Shown here: one piece after another, positions 39,507-48,862 of the stretch
Position numbering within the stretch: the first letter of the stretch is position 1
Layout of the letters: every line of letters begins with the position of its first letter
Assembly (NCBI GenBank): GCA_017555905.1
Contig: JAFZFP010000021.1
Coordinates: forward strand, 1-64,000
Origin: Alistipes sp.
GTDB taxonomy: Bacteria; Bacteroidota; Bacteroidia; Bacteroidales; Rikenellaceae
DNA length: 64,000 nucleotides
Reading direction: 5' to 3'
Position numbers and translations under genes: made by a program
The notes under the pieces: generated by a model
What the model was told of the DNA's origin: nothing
Databases searched by the model: none
What the model saw: only the letters and a program-made list of their open reading frames with translations

Positions 39507-42368
39507 ATGCCCAAGAGACTATTCCTTATCGACGCCTATGCGTTGATATTTAGATACTACTACGCCTTCTTAGGTCGCCCAATGCGCAACCGCAATGGGT
39601 TGAATACCTCCGTGGTGTTTGGCTTCACTAAGTTCTTGCGCGACATCCTTCGTCGTGAATCCCCCGACCTTATAGGAGTCGCTTTCGACCCCCCAGGGGG
39701 AAGTTTCCGTCGCGACCTCTATAGCGACTACAAGGCCAACCGACCACCAACTCCCGAGGATATCATACTCTCGGTGCCATACGTCAAGCGCCTGCTTGAG
39801 GCTATGTGCATCCCAATCCTTGAGGTGCCAGGCTATGAGGCCGACGATGTTATCGGCACGTTGGCTCGTCGAGGTGTCGAGGCGGGCTACTCTGTATATA
39901 TGGTCACCCCCGATAAGGACTACTGCCAACTTGTTGGCGACAACTGCGTCATCTACCGCCAGAAGGGCGAGGCCGTGGAGATTGTCGATAGCGCCTATAT
40001 CGAGGCTAAGTATGGTTTTAGTGAGCCACGCCTCGTGAGCGATATGTTGGCTTTGTGGGGCGACGCTTCGGACAATATCCCTGGTGTGCCAGGCATTGGC
40101 GAGAAGGGCGCTGCGAAGTTGGTACGCGAGTGGGGAGACGTGGATAACATATTGGCCAACTGCGATAAGATAGGTGGCAAGACGGGTAAGAATATCGCCG
40201 AGTGGGGCGAGAAACTACTGCTGTCGAAGCGTCTGGCCGAGATATGTCGAGATGTGCCTATCGACTTCGTGGAGAGTGAACTTACGATGTGTTCCCCAAA
40301 TTATGCGTTGCTAAAGGAGTTGTACACCGAACTCAACTTCACCTCGTTCCTTCGTGACCTGGAGGGCAAGCGTGAGGAGTTGCAGATGCCACAGACCCAA
40401 CTCCAGGAGGTAGCACGAAGTAAGGCCGAGGCTAAGCGTGCTGCGAGCCTTGAGGGTCAGGGTGACCTCTTTGCTATCTTCGATGCTCCCGTGGCGCAAC
40501 CAGTGCCTCCCGTACAGGTCGCAGAGAACCACGATGCCGTTGTGGTTGAGGAGCCTGTGGAGGGTGAACTTAGGAGCCTTGGCGAGGTGCCACACACCTA
40601 CGATATCGTTCAAGATAGTGCGACGTTGGAGAGCCTCGTGGCGACTATGCTACAATCCAAAATGGTCTCATTCAAGACGATAACCGCTACGCCTAACCCT
40701 ATAGATAGCCCTATCGTGGGTATCGCCTTTGCTACGGAGCCTCATCGTGGATGGTATGTTCCGTTGTGGGATAACTCGGTAGTTGCGACCCTGCGTCCAC
40801 TCTTCGAGTCTACGGAGGTGGTGAAGGTGGGTCACAACATAAAGTTTGACTTGATGACCCTCCGTCGCTATGGCGTTGAGCTACGTGGCGAATTTACGGA
40901 TGTGGAGTTGTTGCACTATATCCTCGACTCGGAGAGTCGTCATACGGTGGCCTTCCTTGCTGAGCGATACCTATATTATAGATCTATCGACATCGAGACC
41001 CTTGTAGGCCGTGGAGCGAAGCAACTGACCCTCGACTTGGTTGCTAAGGAGCGTGTTGCGGAGTATAGTACGGAGTATGTAGACCTTATTCTACGCCTTG
41101 GCGAGAGGCTCTATAAGGAGGTGGAGACCCTCGGAATGAGGAAGTTGTACCACCGTATCGAGGAGCCTATGATCGAGGTGCTTGCTGAGATGGAGATGGA
41201 GGGTGTTACCATAGATTCAGAGGTGCTTAGGAACTATGGCGAGCAGTTGCGCGAACACCTTGCCCGTCTCGAAAACGAGGTGAGAACTATGGCCGACGAG
41301 CCACAACTAAACATCAACTCCTCGCGCCAGTTGGGCGATGTGCTCTTCGGTAAGTTACGCATCACGGAGAAGCCTAAGATGACTAAGACCAAGCAGTTCT
41401 CTACCGAGGAGGAGTACCTTCAGGGCTTTGCACACGACTTCCCCATTGTGAGCAAGATTTTGGAGTACCGCGGAGTGAAGAAGTTGCTCTCGACCTATGT
41501 CGATGCCTTACCCGACCTTGTAAATCGCACTACGGGTAGGATACATACCTCGTATAATCAGGCTGTTACGGCTACGGGAAGACTCTCGTCTACGAATCCT
41601 AACCTACAAAACATACCTATCAGAGATGAACTCGGTCGCCCTATCCGTCGTGCCTTTGTGGCCTCAGATAGCGACCATATCCTCGTGGCTGCCGACTACT
41701 CGCAGATAGAGTTGCGCCTTATGGCCCACCTTAGCAAGGATGAGGCACTTGTCGGAGCCTTTACTAAGGGCGAGGATATCCACTCTGCCACTGCGGCACG
41801 TCTCTACCATAAGAGCCCTGAGGAGGTGACCTCGGACGAGCGTCGTAGGGCTAAGACGGCGAATTTCGGTATCATCTACGGCATCTCGGCCTTTGGCCTT
41901 GCCCAGCGTCTCGACATCCCTAATCGTGAGGCCAAGGCCCTCATCGAGAACTACTTTATCTCATACCCTGGGGTGAAACGATATATGGACGAGGCAGTGG
42001 CTATGGCGACCTCTAAGGGCTATGTCGAGACCCTCTTTGGCCGTCGCAGACAGTTGCGAGATATCACCTCGTCGAACCGTACGGTGCGTGGTATTGCCGA
42101 GCGTAACGCCATTAATGCCCCTATTCAGGGCTCTGCAGCCGACATTATGAAGTTGGCAATGGTTGAGATTGCTCGACGCTTTAAGAGCGAGGCTGTGAAG
42201 TCTAAGATGATTATGCAGGTCCACGATGAGGTCGTTATCGACACCCTGCGCTCGGAACTCGACAAGGTTGAACGCATCGTGAAGGAGGCTATGGAGAGCG
42301 TCGCGAACTTCAGCGTCAAACTCATCGCCGAGGTCAATAGTGGCGAAAACTGGCTCGATGCACATTAG
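39507..42368 (+). CDS. polA: DNA polymerase I, predicted proofreading-deficient
   Basis: 953 aa. The 5' nuclease domain (1-~290) has LIDAYALIFRYYYAF, DKDYCQLV and GDASDNIPGVPGIGEKGAAKL. The 3'-5' exonuclease fold (~370-550) is present, but motif I, normally FDTET, reads FKTIT: K390 and I392 replace the two metal-binding acids. Motif II (GHNIKFDLMTLRRYG) is kept. The polymerase domain is intact: motif A VAADYSQIELRLMAHLS, motif B RRAKTANFGIIYGIS, motif C MQVHDEVVID. It does gap filling and primer removal in replication and repair. Second gene after queD. Confidence 0.95.
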   Translation: MPKRLFLIDAYALIFRYYYAFLGRPMRNRNGLNTSVVFGFTKFLRDILRRESPDLIGVAFDPPGGSFRRDLYSDYKANRPPTPEDIILSVPYVKRLLEAMCIPILEVPGYEADDVIGTLARRGVEAGYSVYMVTPDKDYCQLVGDNCVIYRQKGEAVEIVDSAYIEAKYGFSEPRLVSDMLALWGDASDNIPGVPGIGEKGAAKLVREWGDVDNILANCDKIGGKTGKNIAEWGEKLLLSKRLAEICRDVPIDFVESELTMCSPNYALLKELYTELNFTSFLRDLEGKREELQMPQTQLQEVARSKAEAKRAASLEGQGDLFAIFDAPVAQPVPPVQVAENHDAVVVEEPVEGELRSLGEVPHTYDIVQDSATLESLVATMLQSKMVSFKTITATPNPIDSPIVGIAFATEPHRGWYVPLWDNSVVATLRPLFESTEVVKVGHNIKFDLMTLRRYGVELRGEFTDVELLHYILDSESRHTVAFLAERYLYYRSIDIETLVGRGAKQLTLDLVAKERVAEYSTEYVDLILRLGERLYKEVETLGMRKLYHRIEEPMIEVLAEMEMEGVTIDSEVLRNYGEQLREHLARLENEVRTMADEPQLNINSSRQLGDVLFGKLRITEKPKMTKTKQFSTEEEYLQGFAHDFPIVSKILEYRGVKKLLSTYVDALPDLVNRTTGRIHTSYNQAVTATGRLSSTNPNLQNIPIRDELGRPIRRAFVASDSDHILVAADYSQIELRLMAHLSKDEALVGAFTKGEDIHSATAARLYHKSPEEVTSDERRRAKTANFGIIYGISAFGLAQRLDIPNREAKALIENYFISYPGVKRYMDEAVAMATSKGYVETLFGRRRQLRDITSSNRTVRGIAERNAINAPIQGSAADIMKLAMVEIARRFKSEAVKSKMIMQVHDEVVIDTLRSELDKVERIVKEAMESVANFSVKLIAEVNSGENWLDAH

Positions 42369-42394
42369 TAATACCTAATTCAGGGAGATTAGTT

Positions 42395-42528
42395 ATGATG
42401 TATCTCGGCTATAATAGCGACGAACAGTTTTTCGAGCAGAACGTGATGATTTGGTTATGTCTGAGGAGGAAAAAGAGTTAGATGACTTCTTCGATAAGTT
42501 AATGAATGCGCCAGAGGAAAAGGAGTAG
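42395..42528 (+). pseudogene. Possible frameshifted small gene before the DUF262 pair
   Basis: Two overlapping short frames: MMYLGYNSDEQFFEQN... (28 aa, 42395-42481) and, in another frame, MSEEEKELDDFFDKLMNAPE... (23 aa, 42457-42528). Each half looks protein-like (acidic, aromatic), so together they may be one small protein broken by a frameshift. The 28 bases from here to the DUF262 start hold nothing clear. Confidence 0.3.
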
Positions 42529-42555
42529 GGTAGTAACTGATAAATAGAGCAACGT

Positions 42556-44454
42556 ATGATGAACAACAACATAGAATTACGATCTGTCGGAGAGTTGGAT
42601 GGGATGAATTTCTTTATTCCTGACTACCAGCGTGGATATAGATGGACAAGACAGCAAGTCGAGGATCTTCTGGATGATATCAACGAATTTAGAAGTGTTG
42701 ATGGTGGCTTCTACTGCATCCAGCCATTGGTCGTAGCAAAGCGCAAGGATGACACCTTTAAAAAGATAAAGGAGGAGGCTCAGAATATGGATGATGTTGT
42801 GCGACTGCTCAAGGGATCGTGGGAGGTCGTGGATGGACAGCAACGACTAACCACCATCTTTATCATTCTGAGGTATCTCGATAGGGCGCAATTCTATAAC
42901 CTTGCCTATGGAACACGAGAGCATCTCCTTGATAACTTAGAGAATAAGGAGGAGGCAGAAAAGGATATCGACCTCTACCATATGCACGAGGCTCTAATGA
43001 GTGTGAAATGGTGGTTTGAGGAAGAAAAGAAACTAAACGATATCGAAAAGGATAACTATAGGACAAAACTTCTTAATAGTGTGAAGTTTATATGGTACGA
43101 GACTTTAGAGAGTGATGCTATTGGTGTCTTCACACGTCTAAATATCGGTAAGATATCGCTTACTAATGCAGAACTTATCAAGGCCCTTCTGCTCAATAGT
43201 TCCAACTTTAAAGCAACAGATAGTCTTGCTACGATACGACCCGAGGAGATTGCTGCCGAGTGGGATAATATAGAGTATACGCTTCAGGATGACTCCTTCT
43301 GGCTATTTATGCACGACAAAACTTATAGCCAGCCTACGCGCATCGACTACCTATTCGATATTATATGTCAGCAAGACTCGTTGAATAAGGGAAAGGCTAG
43401 TGCGAAAAGGGTAGATGAGTCCGCGCACAAGGGAAAGGATACGTACAAGACGTTTAGATATTTCTACAACTATTTCAAGAGCGATGATGCCAATGTGAAG
43501 GTGTGCTGGGGTGTCGTAAAGGGGTACTTCCAGACGCTTCAAGAGTGGTATAACGACTTGGAATTGTACCACTATGTCGGTTTCTTGGTTGCTATTAAGT
43601 CTGGCGGAAGTGTTATCCCCGAACTATTGAAGGCGTGGAACGATGCTTCAAATAAGAGTGAGTTTGTTAAATACCTTAAGTCGGAGATAAAGAGGGTTAC
43701 GATAAAGGAGAATAACTATCCGCTTACCTACCAATACAAGGATGACGGAAGTAATAAGGGAAACTCAAGGAGTATATTGCTATTCCATAACATACAGACT
43801 GTTATCAACCAAAATGCTACCTTGGAAGAGAACGCTAAGTATAAGATCGGCATCTTCAATAAGTTCCCGTTCCACCTCTACAAAATGGAGAACTGGGATG
43901 TGGAGCATATCAACTCCAATACCAGCAACGAGTTGATGGATGAAGATACTCGAAGAGAGTGGCTCGTAAATATCTATCTAAGTGCCGAAAAGGAGGATAG
44001 GGAGAAGATTAACGATTACTTTAAATCGAATGATGATGAGCAGAAGAGTCAAATATTTGCCCAATTGTTAGAGAGGTATCAGGAGGAAGATAAGTGGGAT
44101 GAGAAGGAGAAGAATCAGATATGGAACTATGCACTTCTTGACTCCTCAACCAATCGTAGTTATGGCAACACAATCTTTTCGGGCAAGCGTCGAATTATTA
44201 TAGGAAAGGATCGTGGCGAGGAGGTCGCAATCCCACAGCTGACGGCCGAAGGCATCAAGATGGGGGAGAAGTCGAAGAGTACCTCTTCGTTTGTGCCAAT
44301 TTGCACTAAGCAGGTCTTCTTGAAATACTACTCGATATCGTATAACGAGAGCAACTACTGGACAAAAAAAGATGCGGATAGGTATAGGACCGATATCGAG
44401 GAGTGTCTAAAAAAACTTGATGAACCGATAAAATTGAGCCGAGATGAGCAATAA
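42556..44454 (+). CDS. DUF262 domain protein with C-terminal HNH-like (DUF1524-type) segment
   Basis: 632 aa. The N-terminal DUF262 (ParB/sulfiredoxin-like NTPase) has the two hallmark motifs IPDYQRGYRW (21-30) and VVDGQQRLTTI (DGQQRLTT at 93-100), then GVFTRLNIGKISLTNAELIKALLL. The C-terminal part has WDVEHINSN (H451) and, about 75 residues on, IWNYALLDSSTNRSYGN, the DxxHxxP...GNLxLL...N spacing of DUF1524 HNH nucleases. This fused layout is that of GmrSD type IV restriction enzymes and SspE, which cut modified or phosphorothioated DNA. Its reading frame overlaps the next gene by 11 bases. AT-rich codons suggest acquisition by transfer. Confidence 0.85.
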   Translation: MMNNNIELRSVGELDGMNFFIPDYQRGYRWTRQQVEDLLDDINEFRSVDGGFYCIQPLVVAKRKDDTFKKIKEEAQNMDDVVRLLKGSWEVVDGQQRLTTIFIILRYLDRAQFYNLAYGTREHLLDNLENKEEAEKDIDLYHMHEALMSVKWWFEEEKKLNDIEKDNYRTKLLNSVKFIWYETLESDAIGVFTRLNIGKISLTNAELIKALLLNSSNFKATDSLATIRPEEIAAEWDNIEYTLQDDSFWLFMHDKTYSQPTRIDYLFDIICQQDSLNKGKASAKRVDESAHKGKDTYKTFRYFYNYFKSDDANVKVCWGVVKGYFQTLQEWYNDLELYHYVGFLVAIKSGGSVIPELLKAWNDASNKSEFVKYLKSEIKRVTIKENNYPLTYQYKDDGSNKGNSRSILLFHNIQTVINQNATLEENAKYKIGIFNKFPFHLYKMENWDVEHINSNTSNELMDEDTRREWLVNIYLSAEKEDREKINDYFKSNDDEQKSQIFAQLLERYQEEDKWDEKEKNQIWNYALLDSSTNRSYGNTIFSGKRRIIIGKDRGEEVAIPQLTAEGIKMGEKSKSTSSFVPICTKQVFLKYYSISYNESNYWTKKDADRYRTDIEECLKKLDEPIKLSRDEQ

Positions 44455-46861
44455 CATATATATGACCCTTTGGGAGTTACTCCAGGATAGGTCTATTGAA
44501 ATTCCGATTATACAGCGCGATTATGCGCAAGGCAGAAAGGGTAAGGAGAGTCTGCGCAATAGGTTTCTCAGAAGTCTCAAGGGGGCCTTGGATAGCAAAA
44601 ATGGGTTGGAGTTGGACTTCGTGTATGGATCAATCGAGGGCGATAAATTCTTTCCTCTTGATGGCCAACAACGACTAACAACGCTATGGCTCCTTCATTG
44701 GTATGTGGCTCTGCGTGCAGGCAGCCTCAACGAGGATAGTTGTAGAGTATTGCGCAGATTTACCTACGAGACTCGTGTCTCATCACGAGAGTTCTGCGAA
44801 AGACTATGCGATCCCAATAATTTCAAAATGGCAAGTGATATAGTTGATATTACCGACTATATCACCGATTCAACGTGGTTCTATTCGCAGTGGAAGCAGG
44901 ATCCAACCATCCAGGCGATGCTGACTATGATTAAGGGTACCAAAGTGACGAATAAGCATAATGAGGATATCGTCGATGGCCTTGTGGAGTTGTTCAATGG
45001 GTGTGGTGTAGATGATTTTAAAGAGTATTGGAAGCGACTTACTGAGCAGAAAATTATCGGATTCTCATACCTACATCTCAAGGATTTTGGCCTTTCGGAC
45101 GACCTCTATATCAAGATGAATGCTCGTGGTAAGGCGTTGAGTCCTTTTGAGAATTTCAAGGCCGACCTTATTGGCTATATACGTGATAGATCCGACGATG
45201 AGGAACAACGGGGTGTGTCTGATATAGATAATCCTTGGAAAGGCCTTTTGAGTAGCAAGGATGGTATCCCCAAGAAGTTGGATACCACGTGGATGAATAT
45301 CTTTTGGCAACAGAGGGATAGGGCTCAGGAGTGTGAGATGTATCGTGTCGATGAGATATACTACGCCTTCTTAAATCGCTTTGTATGGAGCGAACTCTTT
45401 ACTGCGAAGGTTGCTAGCACGGGTGAGCATCTTCTCAAGGTCGGGGAGAGTAAGGTGGGAGGAGAGACTGTATCGGCTGAGTCGTTGAACGAGTCGTATA
45501 ACTACCTCAATGCCGATGACTACAACGCCTATTACGACTTTAAGCCCTATCGTTATAGTGGTGGCGATATCCCGATAGAGAGTTTTAAGAGGCTCGAAAA
45601 GATATTGGATGGCTATAAAAGTTATATTGATGTGTGTCGTGACTCTTCGAAAGAAGAGGTGGTGGGTCTCCCTACGTGCGCCTGGGATGCAGATTTTAGT
45701 TTCATCCCTAAGTATAAGTATAGCAAGGAGGAGAAGAGACTTGGCGTAGTATCCATCAATTTGATACAGAGAATCATATTTTTCGCTGTATGTAAATTCT
45801 TCAATGATGTTGATTCGCAAGCCCCCTTCACACATAAGACCATCACTGCTCTAAAGCGCTGGATGAGGGTTGTTTGGAACTTGGTATCGGCCAATGATAT
45901 TAGTGGTAGGTCGAACCTACGTAATATGCAGGCAATTCGCACAGCAGTAACCCTCGTCGAGAGCCTAGATAGTCAGGATATCTATGGAAGTTTGCTACGT
46001 ATAGACCCTGCAGGGTTGGGTAATAGCGAGTTGGATTGCCGACTTAAGGAGGAGATTATTAAGTGTGAAAGGATTGATAAATATCCTGCTTGGGAGAGGT
46101 ATATCATCGAAGCAGAGAAGTTGCTCTTCTTCAAGGGAGGCATCCGCTTCTTGTATCACGATGAGTCGGATAGGGTAGATTGGAGTCGCTTCTTCCAGAA
46201 GTTGGCAAAGGCAAAGGAACTCTTCGATTGTGATGGTATAAAGGGCGACCGCTGTATTGAAGTTGTTAGGTCGTTCGTTATTCAAAACGACATAGAGTAT
46301 ATTCGAGATAGGGAGTTGTTTAACGGTAAAAAGGAGACGTGGAACTGGATTCTTAATAATGCGATATACAGCCAAAGCGTTCATAATTTGCTGATGGATG
46401 TAAAAATGAAGGCTGTCGCTAATAAAGACTACCATCTGCCACCGTTTGAGGATTGGCCGTTCGACTTTATGGTCAAAGACGAAATGTTTGATAGCAAAGG
46501 TCGTTTCCGCTGGGCCAACGATGTCTTGGCCTTCTACAAGCCAAATGGAAGAAATGCGCTACTGCTCGACCAGAAGAATGCTAAGAAGAACTTTGAGCGT
46601 AATAAGATTCTTGCTGAGTTGTGCAGTAGGGCTGAATGGACTACATCGCACCGCATTGAAGGTACAGATCTATTCTATGGTTGGAAGATAGTGTTTACCT
46701 ATAAGCCGAACTCTAGATTGTTTGTATGGGATGCCAAAAACGAGATATATCTAGCAAATGAAAATGGAGAGAGTGTGGGCAATGCAATCTATGAAAATCC
46801 AACGATGGCGGATCTCGATTCGCTGATCTCAGTCCTGGTTCCCCAATCTACTCTTGAATAA
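44444..46861 (+). CDS. Second DUF262 domain protein, partner of the previous gene
   Basis: 805 aa. DUF262 motifs IPIIQRDYAQG (20-30) and FPLDGQQRLTTLWLLHW (DGQQRLTT at 73-80), then YIKMNARGKALSPFENFKADL. The long remainder (~300-805) is not recognised; it is helical and lacks an obvious HNH or PD-(D/E)xK motif. It starts inside the end of the first DUF262 gene (11-base overlap), implying translational coupling and a joint function. A reasonable guess is a two-subunit DNA-restriction complex in which the first protein supplies the nuclease. A terminator follows. Confidence 0.82.
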   Translation: MSNNIYMTLWELLQDRSIEIPIIQRDYAQGRKGKESLRNRFLRSLKGALDSKNGLELDFVYGSIEGDKFFPLDGQQRLTTLWLLHWYVALRAGSLNEDSCRVLRRFTYETRVSSREFCERLCDPNNFKMASDIVDITDYITDSTWFYSQWKQDPTIQAMLTMIKGTKVTNKHNEDIVDGLVELFNGCGVDDFKEYWKRLTEQKIIGFSYLHLKDFGLSDDLYIKMNARGKALSPFENFKADLIGYIRDRSDDEEQRGVSDIDNPWKGLLSSKDGIPKKLDTTWMNIFWQQRDRAQECEMYRVDEIYYAFLNRFVWSELFTAKVASTGEHLLKVGESKVGGETVSAESLNESYNYLNADDYNAYYDFKPYRYSGGDIPIESFKRLEKILDGYKSYIDVCRDSSKEEVVGLPTCAWDADFSFIPKYKYSKEEKRLGVVSINLIQRIIFFAVCKFFNDVDSQAPFTHKTITALKRWMRVVWNLVSANDISGRSNLRNMQAIRTAVTLVESLDSQDIYGSLLRIDPAGLGNSELDCRLKEEIIKCERIDKYPAWERYIIEAEKLLFFKGGIRFLYHDESDRVDWSRFFQKLAKAKELFDCDGIKGDRCIEVVRSFVIQNDIEYIRDRELFNGKKETWNWILNNAIYSQSVHNLLMDVKMKAVANKDYHLPPFEDWPFDFMVKDEMFDSKGRFRWANDVLAFYKPNGRNALLLDQKNAKKNFERNKILAELCSRAEWTTSHRIEGTDLFYGWKIVFTYKPNSRLFVWDAKNEIYLANENGESVGNAIYENPTMADLDSLISVLVPQSTLE

Positions 46862-46878
46862 CCGCCTCTTCGATACGG

Positions 46879-46914
46879 CCCCTCGTAGTTATCTCTGCGA
46901 GGGGATTTTTATTT
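46879..46914 (+). terminator. Terminator of the DUF262 pair
   Basis: 7-bp perfect stem CCCCTCG / CGAGGGG with a 12-nt loop, then ATTTTTATTT. Confidence 0.8.
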
Positions 46915-46986
46915 CGTGGGTGACAAGGTTTGCGGAGTTTAACAGAAATTTAACACCTCTGCAATGACGGTGAAATATATTAACAC

Positions 46987-46994
46987 TATTTTTG
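46987..46994 (+). promoter_or_regulatory. -7 box of mgsA
   Basis: TATTTTTG, 47 bases before the chosen mgsA start. Confidence 0.5.
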
Positions 46995-47041
46995 CACTGT
47001 ATTTAAGAGGAAAAAGATTTAGAAGAAAAGAAGAAAGATTT

Positions 47042-47515
47042 ATGGAGAAGAGATTAACAGTAGCACTTGTTGCTCACGATGCTATGAAGCACGACCTCGC
47101 GGAGTGGGTCGCTTGGAATTGGGAGAAGTTGTTGTCACACCGCTTAATTTGTACCGGTACTACAGGCCGTATCGTTGCCGAGACACTTATGGAGCGCCGA
47201 GGCAAAGAGTCTGCAAATACGAGATTCGATATCACGATGCTTAAGTCGGGCCCATTGGGTGGCGACCAGCAGTTGGGTGCTATGATTGCGAATAACGATA
47301 TAGATGTGCTGATATTCTTTTGGGATCCGATGTCGGCACAACCCCACGACGTAGATGTCAAGGCCCTGCTTCGCTTGGCTACGCTTTATAATGTGCCTAC
47401 GGCCATCAACCGCTCGTCGGCCGACTTTATAATCTCATCATCGCTGATGGCGCACGCAGACTATAAGCCCGTCATTAAGGACTACACCTCATATATCGAG
47501 CGAATAGTAAAGTAA
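47042..47515 (+). CDS. mgsA: Methylglyoxal synthase
   Basis: 157 aa from the ATG at 47042; the frame is open from 46964 but the -7 box lies inside that extension. Converts dihydroxyacetone phosphate to methylglyoxal and phosphate, a bypass of lower glycolysis under phosphate limitation or sugar excess. Motifs: VALVAHDAMKHDLAEWV (His and Asp of the phosphate site), CTGTTG, KSGPLGGDQQLGAMI with catalytic Asp D75, and LIFFWDPMSAQPHDVDVKALLR. Length is normal. Confidence 0.95.
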   Translation: MEKRLTVALVAHDAMKHDLAEWVAWNWEKLLSHRLICTGTTGRIVAETLMERRGKESANTRFDITMLKSGPLGGDQQLGAMIANNDIDVLIFFWDPMSAQPHDVDVKALLRLATLYNVPTAINRSSADFIISSSLMAHADYKPVIKDYTSYIERIVK

Positions 47516-47528
47516 CCGCCCAGCCTAA

Positions 47529-47633
47529 CTATCTATCTTTACGCCACGAGCGAAGCATAGGCTTGATTAACTCTTTATAGAGTAACGCCACCAAGCCTAT
47601 TGTTGCAAGTATGCCTAAAATATGTCCTAACAT
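47529..47633 (-). CDS. Candidate 34-aa single-pass membrane miniprotein
   Basis: MLGHILGILATIGLVALLYK, then ELIKPMLRSWRKDR. One hydrophobic helix (residues ~3-19) and a strongly basic C-terminus, as in many bacterial small membrane proteins that sit in the inner membrane with the basic end inside. Convergent with mgsA. A near-consensus -7 (TAACTTTA) lies upstream on the minus strand. Conservation cannot be judged here. Confidence 0.4.
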   Translation of the reverse strand: MLGHILGILATIGLVALLYKELIKPMLRSWRKDR

Positions 47634-47700
47634 AGGATGGATGTTTTATTCTGTAAAGTTACAAAAAATATATTAATCCACCACCTATGGCAGGTAATTT

Positions 47701-47770
47701 AACTTGCTGAGTGACAAAAAAAGAGAAGAACGAGAGTTCTTCTCTTCTGTATCCCCCCCCCATCCTCAGG
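47701..47770 (+). repeat. Left direct repeat bounding the restriction-modification operon
   Basis: Resembles 51631-51693: AACT...TGAG..AC, an A-tract, a terminator hairpin, then CTTCTGTA-CCCC and CCTCAGG. The right copy is the tRNA-Lys 3' end and its terminator. A run of nine C (47753-47761) lies in this copy. Confidence 0.6.
47714..47746 (-). terminator. Terminator downstream of the restriction-modification operon
   Basis: 11-bp perfect stem AAGAGAAGAAC / GTTCTTCTCTT, tetraloop, then TTTTT on the minus strand. Confidence 0.85.
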
Positions 47771-47854
47771 TTGTTCCGGTAATGCGCTGTGTGCCAACAC
47801 AGCCCGATTTTTGGAATATGGTTTGGTTGTGGTCGAGAAAAAATGTCGCATATA

Positions 47855-48859
47855 CTATTCTTTAATCAGAACATGTAAATACTCTGTGGTAGTATCAGCT
47901 AAATGATTACGATTTTCTGCTTTATCTGCCCTGAATCGAGAATACTCTTTTTGAAATACTTGATATTTTCCATACTTACTCATAATTTGCTTAATTGTAT
48001 CGATTGACATCAAGCCTTCATTATTATACGACAATACAATATATTTAAATTGAGCATCCGCAATCAAACTCTCAAAAGAATCCCTAACCGCAGCCTTGCT
48101 GCAATAGCTCGATCTATTATATTCTCTTAATCCTGTCTTACCTTTTGGCACAAACACTTTGTATTCAGCTATCGTATTAAGCAAATGGTAGTTAGCACCG
48201 TATTGTCTAGCATTATACGGAGGATCAAGATATAAAATATCACCACTAATGCTCTTAATCAATGTGTTTGCATCTTCTCGATACACTTGATGGCTATGGC
48301 TATTGATTTGATAATTTGCAGGTACAATAACAATCGGCTTTTGCGCTGATTTTTTGATACTTTTTAGGAAGGCACCATAAACCGATGCGGTGTTTGCATG
48401 TTTGTCTGCACTTTCAATTAAACTACACAGAAGAAAGTAGTACAAATCATCCGATATCTCACCATTATTTCGCCATTCTTCAATAGTAAGTCTAACAGCA
48501 TCAATCTTTTTTCCATTCTCATCCGAAAAATATTGGCGATTATTGCCACCGCCTAGGCAATATTGAGAATATATAAAGCCATTATCAATACCTTCTAATT
48601 GATTAAGTTTTTCGATATATTCATCTTTGCCTTCTATTTCCAGATGATTACCTATATAGTTGCGATTGAGAATATAGCTATAATACTCCCAATCATTAGA
48701 TATTACTTGACCCACTTGCGTCTTAAAGTGACGACCAACAATACCTGTACCTGCAAAGAGGTCGCAGAATACAAGTTGTGACATATCTTCACCAACAACA
48801 CTTTTTATGGTGTGGTCTATAAAATCAAGCAGTGAGTATTTGGAGCCAATATAGTTCAT
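47855..48859 (-). CDS. D12-class N6-adenine DNA methyltransferase
   Basis: 334 aa. Motif order X-I-IV: MNYIGSKYSLLDFI (motif X), VFCDLFAGTGIVGRHFK (motif I, SAM) and ILYLDPPYNARQYGANYHLLNTIAEY (catalytic DPPY, motif IV). This is the Dam/D12 type that methylates adenine N6. It is the last gene of a four-gene leftward operon, 3 bases after the nuclease gene. Very AT-rich codons compared with the core genes. With the second methyltransferase at 50705 it probably protects the two strands of an asymmetric recognition site. Confidence 0.88.
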   Translation of the reverse strand: MNYIGSKYSLLDFIDHTIKSVVGEDMSQLVFCDLFAGTGIVGRHFKTQVGQVISNDWEYYSYILNRNYIGNHLEIEGKDEYIEKLNQLEGIDNGFIYSQYCLGGGNNRQYFSDENGKKIDAVRLTIEEWRNNGEISDDLYYFLLCSLIESADKHANTASVYGAFLKSIKKSAQKPIVIVPANYQINSHSHQVYREDANTLIKSISGDILYLDPPYNARQYGANYHLLNTIAEYKVFVPKGKTGLREYNRSSYCSKAAVRDSFESLIADAQFKYIVLSYNNEGLMSIDTIKQIMSKYGKYQVFQKEYSRFRADKAENRNHLADTTTEYLHVLIKE

Positions 48860-48862
48860 CGT

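Noticed and set aside
47745..47850. Second tRNA gene at the left direct repeat
   Set aside because: Only the last ~18 bases resemble a tRNA 3' end; no D arm, anticodon stem or T loop can be folded.
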